DNA of 64,000 bases from Psychrobacter sp. APC 3426 (GCF_030408035.1 NZ_JASDCF010000005.1:1-64000); one strand, 5' to 3'. Shown: positions 1-9,975, counted from the stretch's first letter. Made by a program: numbers and translations. Notes: a model not told the origin generated them from the letters alone.

Positions 1-131
1 GCGTTGGCATGACCAAAAAGCCGTATCTAAACTATAGCCGCAGTGAGACTGAGATTGAGTATTTACGAGAGGTCAAAAAGGTATTTGATCCGAATAATAT
101 TATGAATCGTGGCAAGATTTTTGATATGTAA
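1..131 (+). CDS. FAD-linked oxidase, C-terminal fragment (partial, runs off left edge)
   Basis: The reading frame is open from base 3 to the TAA at 129-131 and has no start in the window, so only the last 42 residues are present. The ending, with the motif VFDPNNIMNRGKIFDM, is the typical C-terminus of FAD-linked oxidases of the GlcD / D-lactate dehydrogenase / D-2-hydroxyglutarate dehydrogenase group, where a 'DPxxIMNPGKIF' segment closes the oxidase C-domain. The substrate cannot be told from this tail. A rho-independent terminator follows about 40 bases later, so this is the last gene of its transcript. Confidence 0.75.
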   Translation, partial: VGMTKKPYLNYSRSETEIEYLREVKKVFDPNNIMNRGKIFDM

Positions 132-172
132 TTGGTTCAATTTATTAATATTGCAATAAGTTTGATTGTATA

Positions 173-208
173 AAAAAGACGCTAGACTTAAAAGTTTAGC
201 GTCTTTTT
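173..208. terminator. Bidirectional rho-independent terminator
   Basis: An A-rich arm, a GACGCTA stem and the matching TAGCGTC arm ending in a T run form a hairpin after the oxidase gene. The A run on the other side makes it usable for the convergent BLUF gene as well. The right arm and its flank are duplicated immediately downstream (see the repeat at 197-242). Confidence 0.75.
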
Positions 209-242
209 AAATATTGAATTAGCGTCTTTTTAAATATTGAAT
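197..242. repeat. 23-bp tandem direct repeat over terminator arm
   Basis: Two perfect adjacent copies of a 23-base unit (197-219 and 220-242), each beginning TAGCGTCTTTTT. The unit is the 3' arm plus T-run of the terminator, so the duplication gives the left arm two possible partners. It probably arose by slippage. Confidence 0.85.
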
Positions 243-312
243 AGGACATGACATCTTTATAGCACTCTATAACACTCTGTGACTTGCAGATAACTGCACT
301 ATTATTTATGGC

Positions 313-942
313 TTATAAATACAGCAGTATCAACGCGACCACCAGCAACACACTTAAAAAACCTTGTACTATTAAAAAAGCCTGATGTGGTGCGGCGATA
401 TGACGAAACATATTACCTAATGCATTATAAGTGATACCTGCCGCTTTAATATGTGGTGGGCTGTCAAAAGTTTTTATAAGTTGTAAAAACTGCGCGGTAC
501 AATCAGGTGACCAACCGTGCGGCGCAAATGGCAAATAGGGTGACAATTGCGCGGCTTGCTGCTTAGTCGCTGGCGACCACAGCCATCGCTCTAAAAACAG
601 CAGGCGCATTCGCCAATCGGCAAAGCTACGCTGGTTTATCGGTTGTAATAACAACACTTCCACGTTTTTGTGGCGGTTATCGGCAAAGATACGCTGCTGT
701 AAGGTAAAGACATTCTGTTTTTTGCCTTCGATACACTGTAAAAAATGCCCATTACCATAACATAAAGTACCTGTGATGCCGTGCTGCTGATTATAATCAC
801 GTGCATGGCTCTCTACTTCCTCGAATATCGAGGCACTCAAACGCGAGCGCAGCGTCAGACTACTGACGTAAACCAATTGAAACAATGCTGAATCGTCTAA
901 TTCTTCCAATATCTTGGTTCTATCGGCATAAGCTAAGGGCAT
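313..942 (-). CDS. BLUF-domain blue-light sensor with C-terminal membrane anchor
   Basis: 209 residues. Residues about 20-115 form a BLUF domain (sensor of blue light using FAD). The photoactive Tyr is Y25 in LVYVS and the Gln is Q69 in HFLQCIEG. Trp and Met are W110 and M112 in FADWRM. The Q-to-W spacing equals that of AppA (63 to 104). The ITG motif at 56-58 is also typical. After a linker of about 70 residues, the last 22 residues (AFLIVQGFLSVLLVVALILLYL) are a strong hydrophobic segment, so the protein is probably tail-anchored in the inner membrane. No EAL, GGDEF or other output domain is present. Short BLUF proteins usually act by protein-protein contact. The gene stands alone and converges on the terminator at 173-208. 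Family assignment is firm; the partner is unknown. Confidence 0.88.
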   Translation of the reverse strand: MPLAYADRTKILEELDDSALFQLVYVSSLTLRSRLSASIFEEVESHARDYNQQHGITGTLCYGNGHFLQCIEGKKQNVFTLQQRIFADNRHKNVEVLLLQPINQRSFADWRMRLLFLERWLWSPATKQQAAQLSPYLPFAPHGWSPDCTAQFLQLIKTFDSPPHIKAAGITYNALGNMFRHIAAPHQAFLIVQGFLSVLLVVALILLYL

Positions 943-1529
943 AATTAAATAATCCTAAAAAGTTGCTGGTAGGCGACCGAATGAAACAAGTGAAGTAAAG
1001 CGGTGCCCGAAAAAAGTCTGACTCACAAAAACGTAGCAAATAGTTACCACGTTAGACTGTCAATGGTTGTGTGGCTTGTTATCATGACCAGCAAAACAGC
1101 GAATAATAGGATAAAAGGCGTACCAAGTTGATGGTGAATGCTTGATAGTTATGGTGGGCTTGCTAGAAGTTATATCGTCAATCTGATAACTGTAGCGACC
1201 ACGATTAATCCTAAAACGACAAGCTAAATGAGATAAAATATCATCCTAACTTATTGTTAATATGGTGATAAATGATTGTAACGGCATTAGTGTGTTATGG
1301 GAATATTTTTCTCGTCTTTGTTACACGAAAATCTGTGCCCTTGCTTTTAGCGTTTGCCTTTAATAACGGCATCGAGGTGAGATCTCCTACTAGGGGTTTT
1401 ATGTACTGACGCTTATCTGCCCATACTTTTATCGCTGTTTTCTATCCCTCTATCTTTAAAATTATCAGTCCTAAATGTATTAGCACCCTTTAAACCACCT
1501 ATTTTATCAAAACCACAGACAGGAATATT
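943..1529. other. Intergenic region, 587 bp, between divergent BLUF and GNAT-nitrilase genes
   Basis: The region must hold the promoters of both divergent genes, but no convincing -35/-10 pair or operator stands out. A 45-codon hydrophobic reading frame (1272-1409, +) lacks a good ribosome-binding site and is not called. No RNA gene or repeat was recognised. Confidence 0.5.
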
Positions 1530-3167
1530 ATGAGCAAAATTGAAAAATTAGATGACTTCCATCTAACCATTGCTGAGATTAAGAAAAAAGACTACCCGCA
1601 ACTCAAAGCATTGATGGACCGTGTCTATGTCAATTTGGGCGGCGCTTGGTCAAAGAACACCATTCACGCTTTGATTGACGCGTTCCCTGAAGGTCAGATT
1701 GCATTATTTGACCATGACGAGCTGATTGGTATTGTGTTATCTATGCGCGTTGATTACACCAAGTTTTCTAACCCGCATACCTATGATGATTTGATTGGTC
1801 ACAAAGAAATCATCAGAGACAATCCTGATGGTGATGCCATCTATGGCTTAGATGCGCTAATCGACCCTGAATACCGTGGTTATCGCTTGGGCCGCCGCCT
1901 TTATGATGCGCGTAAAGAGCTGTGCCGCCAATTGAACTTCCGTGCTATTTTGGCCGGTGGTCGTATCCCTAATTATCACAACCACCAAGACCTAACACCT
2001 GGCGAATATATCGATGCCGTTGAGTCTCGCGAGATTCATGACTCTGCGCTGTCTTTCCAGTTATCAAACGGCTTTATCGTCAAACGTATTTTGACCGCTT
2101 ATCTGCCAGACGACGCTCAATCTAAAGGGTTTGCCACTTTACTAGAATGGGCAAACATTTATTATGAGCCGCAGGATTATAAGCCTAACACGCGCAAATC
2201 AGAGGTTCGAATCGGCGGCATTCAATGGCAAATGCGTGAGGTCGAGTCACCTGAAGAGCTGCTGCAACAAGTTGAGTTCTTCGTCGATATCATGGCCGAT
2301 TACAACTCTGACTTTGCGTGTTTGCCAGAATTCTTTAACGCGCCCTTAATGGGGCTGTGTGAATCGACTGATCAAAACGTCGCGATTCGCTTTTTGGCGG
2401 GTTATACCGAATGGTTTAAAAATGAGATATCGCATTTAGCCGTCACCTATAATGTCAACGTCATCAGCGGTTCTATGCCTCTGCTTGATGAAGATGACAC
2501 GCTCTACAACGTTAGTTACTTATGCCGCCGCGACGGTACGGTTGAAGAACAACGCAAAATTCATATCACGCCGCACGAGCGTAGCGCTTGGGTGATTGAA
2601 GGCGGCGATGAAGTCAAAGTATTTGACACCGATGCTGGTCGTGTTGGCATCTTGGTTTGCTATGACGTCGAATTCCCGGAGCTTGCTCGTTTGATGGCGC
2701 TCGATGACATGGATATTTTATTTGTACCGTTCTGGACCGATACCCAAAACGGCTATCTGCGCGTACGCCACTGTGCCCAAGCGCGTGCAATCGAAAACGA
2801 ATGCTATGTGATGATTTGTGGTTCTGTTGGTAATTTGCCGCAAGTTGAAAGCTTGGATATTCAGTACGCGCAGTCGTCTATTTTCTCACCGTCAGATTTT
2901 GCTTTCCCACATGATGCGATTATGGCGGAAACGACTGCCAATACTGAAATGGTATTCTTTTCTGACTTAAACTTAGACAAGCTCATCCACGTCCGTAACG
3001 AAGGCTCGGTGCATAATCTCATTGACCGCCGCGATGATTTGTTTAGCTTAAAATGGAAGAGAAAGTCTAAAGTCCCCGCGAATAAGCTGAGCGATGAAGA
3101 GCGCCGCGAAAACTCCGGTAGCGTATTACTCGGTGACCCGTTACAAAACCGCGCGCAAAAGCCTTAA
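1530..3167 (+). CDS. Bifunctional GNAT acetyltransferase / carbon-nitrogen hydrolase
   Basis: 545 residues, two fused domains. Residues about 10-200 are a GNAT-type N-acetyltransferase, with the acetyl-CoA loop region around YRGYRLGRRLYDARK. Residues about 225-510 are a nitrilase-superfamily amidohydrolase. Its Glu-Lys-Cys triad is visible: E267 in LPEFF, K343 in QRKIHITPHE and C377 in VGILVCYDVEFPE. The nitrilase half should hydrolyse a non-peptide C-N bond (amide or carbamoyl). The GNAT half may acylate or merely bind acyl-CoA. The substrate is unknown. This fusion is a recognised family in proteobacteria. The start is supported by AGGA a few bases upstream (GACAGGAATATT before ATG). The gene ends at its own terminator (3222-3247), so it is probably monocistronic. 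Confidence 0.9.
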   Translation: MSKIEKLDDFHLTIAEIKKKDYPQLKALMDRVYVNLGGAWSKNTIHALIDAFPEGQIALFDHDELIGIVLSMRVDYTKFSNPHTYDDLIGHKEIIRDNPDGDAIYGLDALIDPEYRGYRLGRRLYDARKELCRQLNFRAILAGGRIPNYHNHQDLTPGEYIDAVESREIHDSALSFQLSNGFIVKRILTAYLPDDAQSKGFATLLEWANIYYEPQDYKPNTRKSEVRIGGIQWQMREVESPEELLQQVEFFVDIMADYNSDFACLPEFFNAPLMGLCESTDQNVAIRFLAGYTEWFKNEISHLAVTYNVNVISGSMPLLDEDDTLYNVSYLCRRDGTVEEQRKIHITPHERSAWVIEGGDEVKVFDTDAGRVGILVCYDVEFPELARLMALDDMDILFVPFWTDTQNGYLRVRHCAQARAIENECYVMICGSVGNLPQVESLDIQYAQSSIFSPSDFAFPHDAIMAETTANTEMVFFSDLNLDKLIHVRNEGSVHNLIDRRDDLFSLKWKRKSKVPANKLSDEERRENSGSVLLGDPLQNRAQKP

Positions 3168-3221
3168 GCTGGCATTTTAGCAAGCAGGCACTCAAAATAA
3201 TAACGTGAGAATGATAATAAT

Positions 3222-3247
3222 ACGGCTGACCATTCAGCCGTTTATTT
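3222..3247 (+). terminator. Rho-independent terminator after GNAT-nitrilase gene
   Basis: An 8-bp stem ACGGCTGA / TCAGCCGT with a CCAT loop is followed by TTATTTTTAT. It sits 55 bases after the stop codon. Confidence 0.8.
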
Positions 3248-3300
3248 TTATCTATTATCATACCTAGCGATTTAAAATCAAAAGTATAAAAGCAGCCACT

Positions 3301-3852
3301 ATGACGACTGATACTGACAAGACCATTATAAAACCTAAAAAGACACCACAGCAAAGACTGCTGTCTATCATTAAGACGGTGCTGATATATGGTTTAATAT
3401 TTGCCGTGATTTATACCGCTGTCAATTGGTGGCGACAACCCGTCATGCCAGCCAATCCGCAATTGCAGTTGACGGACTATCAAGGTCAGGCAGTTGATTT
3501 GGCAGCGCTGAGTCAGGATAAACCGACGTTGGTATATTTTTGGGGAACATGGTGTCCAATTTGTAGCGTGACCTCGCCGACGATAGACAAGCTTGCGGCA
3601 GAGGGCAACTATCCTGTCGTAACCATTGCCATTAAGTCTGGCTCTAATCAAGAGCTGCATGGCTACCTGGCGGAAAACAACTATCGCTTTACCACCATCA
3701 ATGATAAACAAGGGGAGATATTTACCGATTGGCAAGGTCAAGTCACGCCCTCTTATGTGGTGCTAAAAGATGGGGAGATGACACAAGGGTTGACCGGCAT
3801 TCAGCCGTTATGGTCACTCAAATTACGATTGTGGTTATCAGCCACCTTTTAA
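3301..3852 (+). CDS. Membrane-anchored thioredoxin-fold protein disulfide oxidoreductase (ScsD/TlpA-like)
   Basis: 183 residues. A basic N-terminus is followed by one transmembrane segment (about residues 23-43, TVLIYGLIFAVIYTAVNWW). A periplasmic thioredoxin fold follows, with active site C85-P-I-C88 inside YFWGTWCPICSVTSP. A cis-Pro is likely in TPSYVV. The WCPIC signature and the length match the ScsD-like / TlpA group, which reduces or isomerises disulfides in envelope proteins. No ScsB/DsbD electron donor lies nearby, so its reductant is not evident. The ribosome-binding site is weak, so the exact start is moderately sure. A 63-bp inverted-repeat element lies about 70 bp downstream. Confidence 0.85.
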   Translation: MTTDTDKTIIKPKKTPQQRLLSIIKTVLIYGLIFAVIYTAVNWWRQPVMPANPQLQLTDYQGQAVDLAALSQDKPTLVYFWGTWCPICSVTSPTIDKLAAEGNYPVVTIAIKSGSNQELHGYLAENNYRFTTINDKQGEIFTDWQGQVTPSYVVLKDGEMTQGLTGIQPLWSLKLRLWLSATF

Positions 3853-3921
3853 ACCTTACGCTTATGAACGGTAGTTTTCAAAATGCCTTTACCATAGATT
3901 GACCATATACTTATAAGTTAT

Positions 3922-3984
3922 TAGGCCGTGTCCTCAATTCAATCGATAATAACCTAAATGGGTTAAAAATGAGGACACGCCCTA
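3922..3984. mobile_element. Short inverted-repeat element (MITE-like, internally deleted copy)
   Basis: The element is bounded by 15-bp inverted ends (TAGGCCGTGTCCTCA and the complement of TAGGGCGTGTCCTCA, 14/15 match). Its first 50 bases match, with very few differences, the inward-reading right end of the 174-bp element at 28640-28813; then it jumps directly to the opposite end. It therefore looks like a deletion derivative of the same family. It has no coding capacity. It lies between the convergently irrelevant 3' end of the oxidoreductase and the LprI-like gene. Confidence 0.7.
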
Positions 3985-4119
3985 GCCAACCCATACCATT
4001 TGTCACCACCTTTATTATTTATTCACTCAAAAGATAAACTAAAGTTTACTTAATATCTCATATTCGTTAATATGGACTTTCGCTTTGCATTTATATTAAT
4101 GAATTTTTAAGGATTAAAA

Positions 4120-4527
4120 ATGAGTTGGAAACACACTGGCATCAACACGGTGACGGCCCTCTTAATTGGCATGGTAGCGATGACTTCAGCGAATGCTGAA
4201 CTAAAAGATTACTACAGCGAATGTACCAGCAAATACAAGAGCATGAATAACTCGGTGGTGTATGAATGCACTGGATATGCCGATCAAAAATATAAGAGCG
4301 CCATGAATAAGGCTTATAACAAGATATATAAATCGTTAAAAAGCAATGCCAGATACGATGAGGATGCTGCAAATTTCGAAAAGTCACAACTTGGTTGGCT
4401 TGATTATCGTGATAAGCAATGTGATTTAGAAGGGACGTATATTGGCAGCCCTGCCTTACCGCATTGTTTACAGTCTAAAAATAAAGAACGTGCTGAAGAG
4501 TTGATGAACTTCTCAGAAAACTTCTAA
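4120..4527 (+). CDS. LprI/DUF1311-like secreted protein
   Basis: 135 residues. Residues 1 to about 26 are a signal peptide ending near TSANA-E. The mature part has four cysteines and the pattern of DUF1311 / lysozyme-inhibitor LprI-N proteins: CTSKYKSMNNSVVYEC, then YKSAMNKAYNKIYKSL, then SQLGWLDYRDKQCDLEG. Members are small periplasmic or surface proteins. LprI of Mycobacterium inhibits lysozyme, but that function is not established for most homologues. TAAGGA lies just upstream of the ATG and supports the start. The gene stands alone between the short inverted-repeat element and the convergent ald gene. Confidence 0.8.
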   Translation: MSWKHTGINTVTALLIGMVAMTSANAELKDYYSECTSKYKSMNNSVVYECTGYADQKYKSAMNKAYNKIYKSLKSNARYDEDAANFEKSQLGWLDYRDKQCDLEGTYIGSPALPHCLQSKNKERAEELMNFSENF

Positions 4528-4733
4528 GGCGCTAACATAAGACAGTTTAAATAGCAGCTAAGAAAAAGATGCCCATCTATTATAGTGAGTATAGTCAATC
4601 CACTATAAAAAGCTACATCGTTAACCTCGCTTGAAGTATTACATATACATCAGCACTCAGTTGCCTTGTACCTTTTTAAATTGAATCACCTATAGATTGG
4701 CATTTTTTTAACATAGCTATTTATAATGACAGC

Positions 4734-5840
4734 TTATAACGACAGCGCTTTATACTCATAGTCTAGTGCCTCAGCCACTGCTTTATAGGTCATATGACCT
4801 TGAGCAGTATTGACGCCTTTGGCCAATGCTGAATCGTCATTGCAGGCGTTTTTCACGCCTTTTTTTGCCAGCGCGTGAATATACGGCAATGTCACGTTCG
4901 ACAGCGCCATCGTTGCTGTCCGCGGTACAGCGCCTGGAATATTGGCCACCGCATAATGAATCACCCCGTGCTTGCTATAAGTGGGCTTGTCATGCGTGGT
5001 GATGCGATCGGTGGTCTCAAAGACGCCACCTTGATCAATGGCAATATCGATAATCACGCCACCATCATCCATGGATTGAATCATCTCTTCTGTGACCAGT
5101 TTCGGTGTCGCTGCCCCCGGAATCAACACAGCACCGATAACCAAGTCGCTGTTTTTGACGCTATTGGCAATATTGACCTTGTTTGATATTAGCGTCTGTA
5201 CATTATTACCAAACATCTCAGACAGCTGTTTGAGCCGTTTGGGATCAAGGTCTAAAATCGTCACATCAGCACGCAGACCAATAGCAATCTTAGCGGCTTC
5301 AGTACCAGAGACACCGCCACCAATAATCGTTACCCTGCCTTTTTGCACCCCTGGCACGCCGCCAAGCAGTATGCCTTTGCCGCCATAAAACGACTGCAAA
5401 AACTGTGCGCCAATCTGCGTGCTCATGCGCCCAGCAATCTCGCTCATTGGTGTCAGCAGCGGTAATGACTTGTCTTCTAACTGTACCGTTTCATAACCAA
5501 TGGCCGTGACTTTACGCTCAATGAGTACCTTTGCAAGCTCCGGCTCATTTGCCAAATGCAAATAGGTAAACAAAATCAAATCTTCAGTGAGGTACTGGTA
5601 TTCGTCCGGTTGCGGCTCTTTTACTTTGATGACTAACTCTACATCCCATGCTTTCGAAGCCTCCTCAACGATGGTTGCGCCCGCTTCTTTATAATCATCA
5701 TCGGTAAACTGCGAGCCCATGCCGGCATCGGTTTCGACCAGTACTTTATGCCCTTCATCGACCAGCACGCTGACACCGTTTGGTGTTAAACCGACCCGAT
5801 TTTCATTATTCTTCGTTTCTTTAGGAATGCCTATTTTCAT
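4734..5840 (-). CDS. ald: Alanine dehydrogenase
   Basis: 368 residues. NAD-dependent interconversion of L-alanine with pyruvate plus ammonium, in the cytoplasm, usually for alanine catabolism. The start at 5840 ([17 protein letters not shown]) is preferred over an upstream in-frame ATG because AAGGAGCAGTT precedes it directly and because this is the conserved family start. From it, the substrate residues fall at their family positions: R15, K74 and H95 (in FTYLHLA). The Rossmann motif [11 protein letters not shown] and the terminal [11 protein letters not shown] segment are intact. Length matches the family (about 370). It is divergent from ileS, with a 582-bp spacer between them. No terminator with a clear T-run was found downstream. 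Confidence 0.95.
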   Translation of the reverse strand: MKIGIPKETKNNENRVGLTPNGVSVLVDEGHKVLVETDAGMGSQFTDDDYKEAGATIVEEASKAWDVELVIKVKEPQPDEYQYLTEDLILFTYLHLANEPELAKVLIERKVTAIGYETVQLEDKSLPLLTPMSEIAGRMSTQIGAQFLQSFYGGKGILLGGVPGVQKGRVTIIGGGVSGTEAAKIAIGLRADVTILDLDPKRLKQLSEMFGNNVQTLISNKVNIANSVKNSDLVIGAVLIPGAATPKLVTEEMIQSMDDGGVIIDIAIDQGGVFETTDRITTHDKPTYSKHGVIHYAVANIPGAVPRTATMALSNVTLPYIHALAKKGVKNACNDDSALAKGVNTAQGHMTYKAVAEALDYEYKALSL

Positions 5841-6422
5841 AACTGCTCCTTGTTTATCATTCATTCGCACCCAAATTATTTAATTGACGCTTTGATTGAT
5901 GCTGTTGTAAAACAAGCCGCTTCATAGAAACAGATTCAAATCTGATTGAAGACAGCAATAAAGTGCTAAGAGTATGGATTCAGCGATGATAATGCTATGA
6001 TACTGACTCATTTAATATATAGCGCTTAAGCATTGATTGCATTATCTTTATCATCACTCTATCAGTCTTAGCGTAACAGATATAAAATAACGAGCAATCG
6101 TAAGACAGCCAACAATAAAAGCTAAGGTTGATGAATACACGGGCGATACTGGTCAGCTCTTTTTACCCCACCCGTTTTGTCATATAATAGCTGCCGTTAT
6201 CATCGTCACTTTTCTCAATATTTTGATATATGTATAGGGTATTGCTCACTTCATAAGCATTTATTATTAACTGAACCCTCTTTATAAACAACTGATAAAC
6301 CAGAACATCACCATTAATATTTAAATAAACAGCTTAGCATTAAAACTTGCATGTTATTTTGGACACAAATTTAGACCGACTTTTTACCCCACTTCTAACC
6401 ATCACTTTATAAGACGCCTTCT
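5841..6422. other. Intergenic region, 582 bp, between divergent ald and ileS
   Basis: AT-rich spacer that must carry both promoters and the long ileS leader. No T-box (not expected in this group), riboswitch, RNA gene or clear operator was recognised. Confidence 0.5.
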
Positions 6423-9284
6423 ATGACTGATAAAAGTACTGATACACCGAGCCAAGACTATAAAGACACGCTAAACCTTGCCGATACGCCTTTTGCAATG
6501 CGTGCAAACCTTGCCAAACGTGAGCCAGACTGGCTTGCTGCGTGGGAAGCGGATGATGTGTATGGCAAAATTCGTAAGGCGCGTACAGGTGCAACCAAAT
6601 ACATTTTGCACGATGGCCCTCCATACGCCAATGGTCAAATTCACTTAGGTCACGCGGTCAATAAAGTACTTAAAGACATTATCGTTAAGTCAAAAACCTT
6701 ATCAGGCTTTGATGCGCCTTATGTGCCCGGTTGGGACTGCCATGGTCTGCCTATCGAGCAAAAGGTCGAAGCCAAAGTCGGCAAAGTCGGTCAAAAAGTC
6801 TCTGCAACTGAATTCCGTGGTCTGTGCCGTGAGTATGCGAGCACGCAGATTGAGCTGCAAAAGGCAGACTTTAAACGTTTAGGAGTGTTTGGTGATTGGG
6901 ACAACCCTTATCTGACGATGAACTTCCATCAAGAAGCCAACATCGTACGCGCACTTGCCAAAATTTATGACAATGGTCACGTGACCCGCGGTATGAAGCC
7001 AGTGAACTGGTGCTTAGACTGTAGCTCTGCCCTAGCCGAAGCTGAAGTTGAATACCAAGATAAAGTGTCAGACGCTATCTACGTGAGCTTTGATGTGCTT
7101 GATACTGAAAAGGTTGCTGCATTGAGCGAAATTGATGGCAACATCGCAGCTGTCATTTGGACCACGACGCCTTGGACGCTACCTGCTAACCAAGCGATCG
7201 CTGTACATCCTGAGCATGACTATAGTGTCGTCGCGACTGACAAAGGCAACTTCCTATTAGCGACCGACCTTGTTGAAACGGCATTAACCGAGCTTAAGCT
7301 CAGCAACGAAGGCGTATTGGCAACCGTATCAGGACGAGAGCTTGAAGGTCTGCGTGCCCAGCATCCACTGATTGAAGATCGTCAAGTACCGCTTATCTTA
7401 GGCGACCACGTGACCACCGATAGCGGTACTGGCCTCGTCCATACTGCACCCGGTCACGGTCTCGACGATTATATCGTTGGTCTTAAATACAACTTGCCCG
7501 TTGAAAACCCAGTGAGTGGCACGGGCGTTTATTTAGAGAGCGCAGCAGTATTTGCGGGTGAGCATATCTATAAAGCCAATCCAAAAATCATCGCCACTCT
7601 TCATGAAAACGGTCATCTCATTAGCCATACCAAAATTGAGCACAGCTATCCGCATTGCTGGCGCCATAAGTCACCGATTATTTTCCGTGCCACGCCGCAG
7701 TGGTTTATCAATATGGAAACCAAAGGTCTACGTGAACGCGCGCTTGCCGATATTCCATCGGTCAATTGGACGCCAGCGTGGGGGCAAAACCGCATCGAGG
7801 CAATGATGAATGGTCGCCCTGATTGGTGTATCTCACGCCAGCGCACATGGGGCGTGCCGATCACCTTCTTTATGCATAAAGAAACTGGCGAGCTGCATCC
7901 TAATACGCTTGAGCTGATGGAAGTGGCCGCGCAAAAAATCGATGCAGGCGGCGTAGAAGCTTGGTTTGATGCCAGCTGTGAAGATTTCTTAGGCAGCGAG
8001 GCCGCTGACTATGATAAAGCAACGGATACGTTAGACGTTTGGTTTGATTCAGGAACGACGCATTTTGCCGTCCTGGAGCAACGTGATGAGCTGACCAATC
8101 CAGCTGATATATATTTAGAAGGCTCAGATCAACATCGCGGTTGGTTCCAGACGTCACTGCTTACGTCTGAAGCGATGTACGAGCGCCCACCGTTTAAGCA
8201 AGTGTTAACCCATGGTTTTGTCGTTGATGAAAACGGTCGCAAGATGAGTAAGTCGCTTGGCAATATCATCACGCCGCAAGAAGAGATCAATAAAACAGGT
8301 GCAGACATGCTGCGCTTGTGGATTGCGTCGAGCGATTATCGTTATGAGATGAGCGCAGGCAAAACGGTCTTTAAAGGCGCAATCGATATGTATCGCCGTA
8401 TCCGGAATACCTTGCGTTTCTTGCTTGCCAATACCGATGATTTCGATCCGATGACCAACAGCATTGATATCAATGAGCTGGTCAGCCTTGATAAATTCAT
8501 CATTGAGCGTGCACAAACAGTACAAGCACAGATCATCAGTGCCTATGATGCGATGGACTTTCACCAAGTCACCCAGCATATCACTGCGTTTTGCTCGCAG
8601 GACTTAGGCAGCTTCTACTTAGATATTATCAAAGACCGTCAGTACACTACCCAGACTGATGGACAGCCGCGCCGCTCTGCGCAAACGGCGATTTATCATA
8701 TCGCTCATGCGTTGATTCGCTGGATTACGCCAATCTTGTCATTCACTGCGCAAGAAGCGTGGGAAGTATTGGAAGGTAAAAACGGCAATGACGCAGGCTA
8801 CGTGTTTACCGAAGAATGGTACACCTTCCCAGAGTTTGAGCTAAGCGCCATCAGTACCGATGACTGGCAACGTATCATGCAAGCAAAAGACATCGTCAAC
8901 AAGCATATCGAAACCGCACGTGGTGAAAAAATCATCAATGCTAACTTGTCTGCTGGCGTTGATTTATATGCCGACGGTGCGATGCATGAAAGCTTGGCCA
9001 AACTTGGCGAAGAGCTGCGTTTTGTTCTTATTACCAGTAGCGCAACCTTAAAGCCAATGAGTGATGCCCCTACTGTCAGTCAAGATAATACTGCTGCCCA
9101 AACTGATAACAATGCCGATGAATCAGTCGATTTAGTGGTCGAAGTCAGCGCCGCGACAGGCACCAAATGTGTACGCTGCTGGCATATCCGTGATGATATC
9201 GGTACCGATAGCAGGCACCCAGAATTATGTGCTCGCTGCGTGACCAACGTCAGCGGCGACGGCGAGGTGCGCCATTATGCCTAA
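6423..9284 (+). CDS. ileS: Isoleucyl-tRNA synthetase
   Basis: 953 residues, class I synthetase that charges tRNA-Ile in the cytoplasm. The ATP-binding HIGH element is HLGH (74-77) in [12 protein letters not shown]. The KMSKS loop is at 607-611 in [12 protein letters not shown]. The CP1 editing domain lies between ([24 protein letters not shown]). The C-terminal zinc ribbon has two Cys pairs near residues 916-937 (CVRCW ... CARC). This is the bacterial (IleS1) type with zinc finger, normally mupirocin-sensitive. The gene overlaps lspA by 8 bp, a classic ileS-lspA operon. A short D/N/Q-rich linker just before the zinc ribbon (about 883-905) is slightly longer than in E. coli. Confidence 0.97.
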   Translation: MTDKSTDTPSQDYKDTLNLADTPFAMRANLAKREPDWLAAWEADDVYGKIRKARTGATKYILHDGPPYANGQIHLGHAVNKVLKDIIVKSKTLSGFDAPYVPGWDCHGLPIEQKVEAKVGKVGQKVSATEFRGLCREYASTQIELQKADFKRLGVFGDWDNPYLTMNFHQEANIVRALAKIYDNGHVTRGMKPVNWCLDCSSALAEAEVEYQDKVSDAIYVSFDVLDTEKVAALSEIDGNIAAVIWTTTPWTLPANQAIAVHPEHDYSVVATDKGNFLLATDLVETALTELKLSNEGVLATVSGRELEGLRAQHPLIEDRQVPLILGDHVTTDSGTGLVHTAPGHGLDDYIVGLKYNLPVENPVSGTGVYLESAAVFAGEHIYKANPKIIATLHENGHLISHTKIEHSYPHCWRHKSPIIFRATPQWFINMETKGLRERALADIPSVNWTPAWGQNRIEAMMNGRPDWCISRQRTWGVPITFFMHKETGELHPNTLELMEVAAQKIDAGGVEAWFDASCEDFLGSEAADYDKATDTLDVWFDSGTTHFAVLEQRDELTNPADIYLEGSDQHRGWFQTSLLTSEAMYERPPFKQVLTHGFVVDENGRKMSKSLGNIITPQEEINKTGADMLRLWIASSDYRYEMSAGKTVFKGAIDMYRRIRNTLRFLLANTDDFDPMTNSIDINELVSLDKFIIERAQTVQAQIISAYDAMDFHQVTQHITAFCSQDLGSFYLDIIKDRQYTTQTDGQPRRSAQTAIYHIAHALIRWITPILSFTAQEAWEVLEGKNGNDAGYVFTEEWYTFPEFELSAISTDDWQRIMQAKDIVNKHIETARGEKIINANLSAGVDLYADGAMHESLAKLGEELRFVLITSSATLKPMSDAPTVSQDNTAAQTDNNADESVDLVVEVSAATGTKCVRCWHIRDDIGTDSRHPELCARCVTNVSGDGEVRHYA

Positions 9285-9927
9285 ATCAGCGCCTAACTCT
9301 ACGTCTAACCAGACAGAATCAACTGAAGACAAGCAGCGGCAGGTTGAGGTTGACCATTCGCCTACCCCTGCGCATGCAACCACGGGTAGCTCAACGACGC
9401 CCAGAAGTCGTTTGACTAAAACGCCAAAAATTATTGCCAATGGCAGCCGCGCTTTTATGTGGTATTTGCTGTCACTGGTGGTCATCATTATCGATCAGTG
9501 GACAAAGTGGTTGGCACAAACCAATCTGGCGTTTCATGAGCCAATACCCGTGATTGAGCCATTTTTGAATTGGACGCTTGCTTATAACTATGGCGCTGCC
9601 TTTAGCTTCTTAGCAGACCAATCAGGGTGGCAAAAGTGGTTTTTTGCTGGACTGGCGCTGATTATGTCGCTGTTTTTGATTGGCTATTTAATCAAAGCCC
9701 CACGTCAAGCCAAGCTGCTGTCTACAGGTCTAGCACTGGTGCTTGGCGGTGCGATTGGTAACTTAATCGACCGTTTGATGCTTGGCAAGGTTGTCGACTT
9801 CATCCATGTGCACTATGCCGATGCTTGGCATTATCCGATTTTTAACATCGCTGATATTGCTATCAGTGTCGGTGTGGCGATGATTGTGATTGATATGCTG
9901 TTTTTAGAAAAGAAGCGTGAATCTTAA
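9277..9927 (+). CDS. lspA: Lipoprotein signal peptidase (signal peptidase II)
   Basis: 216 residues. Inner-membrane aspartic protease that removes the signal peptide of prolipoproteins after diacylglyceryl transfer. The catalytic Asp pair is D165 ([11 protein letters not shown]) and D193 ([11 protein letters not shown]). Four membrane segments fit the family. About 50 extra hydrophilic residues (S/T/P/Q-rich) precede the first membrane helix. The usual length is about 160-170. The ATG has GAGGTG upstream, inside the end of ileS, so the long start is credible and translation is coupled. A terminator follows at 9976-10009. Confidence 0.95.
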   Translation: MPKSAPNSTSNQTESTEDKQRQVEVDHSPTPAHATTGSSTTPRSRLTKTPKIIANGSRAFMWYLLSLVVIIIDQWTKWLAQTNLAFHEPIPVIEPFLNWTLAYNYGAAFSFLADQSGWQKWFFAGLALIMSLFLIGYLIKAPRQAKLLSTGLALVLGGAIGNLIDRLMLGKVVDFIHVHYADAWHYPIFNIADIAISVGVAMIVIDMLFLEKKRES

Positions 9928-9975
9928 GATGGCAACCTTTGGTGAAACACGCAATTAAACGCTACAAAACTGTCC

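Noticed and set aside
1272-1409. 45-codon hydrophobic reading frame in the BLUF/GNAT-nitrilase spacer
   Set aside because: No good ribosome-binding site, no recognisable family, and the length is within what chance gives in AT-rich spacer.
4581-4607. 7-bp inverted repeat TATAGTG ... CACTATA with 13-base loop between the LprI-like gene and ald
   Set aside because: No T run on either strand and the arms are short; not supportable as a terminator or operator.
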